A DNA stretch of 31,992 nucleotides from a virus, in IMG/VR virus record IMGVR_UViG_3300037842_000032, positions 1 through 31,992 of that record; one strand, given 5' to 3'. Made by a program: the position numbers and the translations under genes. Under the pieces are notes generated by a model. It was given only the letters and a program-made list of their open reading frames with translations. It was not told the DNA's origin and did no database searches. Of this stretch, positions 31,475-31,992 are shown one piece after another (the stretch's first letter is position 1; every line of letters starts with the position of its first letter).

Positions 31475-31621
31475 CTATTCACTATCTGTTCCGGTAATGT
31501 TTCCAATACCCTGTCTCATATAGTCTTGATCGTCACAACACTCTATAGAATATGTGTCTTTATCTCTACATAAACACGCTCTCGTTCCTGATGTAGGAAC
31601 TGTGTATTTTATTCTACTCAT
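31475..31621 (-). CDS. Small Cys-rich protein (48 aa)
   Basis: A 48-aa ORF, MSRIKYTVPTSGTRACLCRD followed by KDTYSIECCDDQ and QGIGNI. Four Cys in a C-x-C...CC layout suggest one metal site. Similar GTRACLCRD/CC/QGIG peptides recur in Bacteroidetes phages near structural genes. Its ATG overlaps the protease stop by 8 nt. Confidence 0.7.
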   Translation of the reverse strand: MSRIKYTVPTSGTRACLCRDKDTYSIECCDDQDYMRQGIGNITGTDSE

Positions 31622-31992
31622 CTATATTTTGTTTGACTATTGACTTTACAGCACTTAATAGTTTTTCTGCTGCTTTTTCATCCTTACAAATACAAGTATC
31701 AAGTTTATCGTCACAATCACATTCAGAAAATTTATTAGGCTCGTTAGGTCTTTCTAGTTTATCAGCAAAATAGCCTTCTATTGAAAATCCTTTTACTTTT
31801 CCTGTTTTAATATAGTTCTCCCATACATCATCATTGTCTACTTTCATTGAAACCATCCATGTACCTATTGGCACATCCATATCATATAATCTAGTCTTGT
31901 CTTCTTCTCCTTCTACTATCCAACTCTCTACAACTGTTAATCCTTGTAGTGATGCTTCGTGTTCTAATGTAGATCTATGTTGTTTAGCTCTT
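31614..31992 (-). CDS. Prohead protease, XkdF-like (3' part, runs off the right edge)
   Basis: This holds the C-terminal part of the protease, including MDVPIGTWMVSMKV, VKGFSIEGYF (catalytic Ser region) and the acidic/Cys tail ending KSIVKQNIDE. Positions 31661-31992 duplicate 1-332. The unique 31614-31660 supplies the last 15 residues and the stop missing from the left copy. The combined length is 215 aa. Confidence 0.85.
   Translation of the reverse strand, partial: RAKQHRSTLEHEASLQGLTVVESWIVEGEEDKTRLYDMDVPIGTWMVSMKVDNDDVWENYIKTGKVKGFSIEGYFADKLERPNEPNKFSECDCDDKLDTCICKDEKAAEKLLSAVKSIVKQNIDE
31661..31992. repeat. Terminal direct repeat, right copy
   Basis: This is the partner of positions 1-332, with 329 of 332 identical bases. 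The three differences do not change the protein, so these are two natural versions of the same locus rather than sequencing noise. Confidence 0.95.

Overview
The window is the complete or near-complete genome of a tailed dsDNA phage (Caudoviricetes, siphovirus-like) of a Bacteroidetes host, probably a marine flavobacterium. The evidence is low GC, start sites in A/T-rich leaders without recognisable Shine-Dalgarno sequences, one perfect Bacteroidetes-type promoter (TTTA-19 nt-TAACTTTG), and protein families typical of flavobacterial phages: DUF3127 SSB-like, XkdF-type prohead protease, NinG-like, and DUF7483-like tail-fibre modules. I see no integrase, repressor, tRNA, CRISPR array or IS element, so a lytic lifestyle is likely. 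The first 332 nt and the last 332 nt are the same stretch of one gene, differing at three synonymous third-codon positions. The contig therefore closes into a circle of about 31.66 kb, and the prohead protease gene is split across the two ends.

Every confident gene is on the minus strand, so transcription runs from high to low coordinates. From the right end: prohead protease (31992-31614, 5' part at 601-1), a Cys-rich small protein, scaffold-like protein, major capsid protein, terminator, tail-tube-like protein, terminator, small structural protein, portal with an extra C-terminal domain, connector, three small or fibre-like genes, a 908-aa adhesin-like tail fibre, and a lysis cassette (two small peptides, M15 peptidase, 3-TM holin). 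A promoter at about 21100 starts a short early unit (small protein and NinG-like nuclease) that ends at a terminator at about 20350. The replication and metabolism block follows: DUF3127 SSB-like, DnaB-like helicase, sigma-70-like factor, thymidylate-synthase-like enzyme, MazG, PD-(D/E)XK exonuclease and a DnaA domain IV protein. Next come a small lipoprotein, the terminase small subunit, a Dam-type methyltransferase and the terminase large subunit.

Below the terminase (12336-11835) is the only sizeable gene-poor stretch. It holds a leftover C-terminus of a second, divergent terminase, a possible plus-strand 39-aa ORF, and two adjacent stem-loop elements with matching ends. Small membrane proteins and the tail block follow: a tail assembly chaperone with a -1 programmed frameshift, tail completion proteins, two baseplate or adhesin proteins (one of 1668 aa), a glycosyltransferase, and the tape measure protein.

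The best new observations are the overlooked -1 frameshift extension of the chaperone (T9 slippery run, Met-less downstream frame, ATGA junction with the next gene), the relict terminase tail, the twin stem-loops, and a start leader (ATTGTnATAATATG) shared by five late genes in a phage that encodes its own sigma factor.
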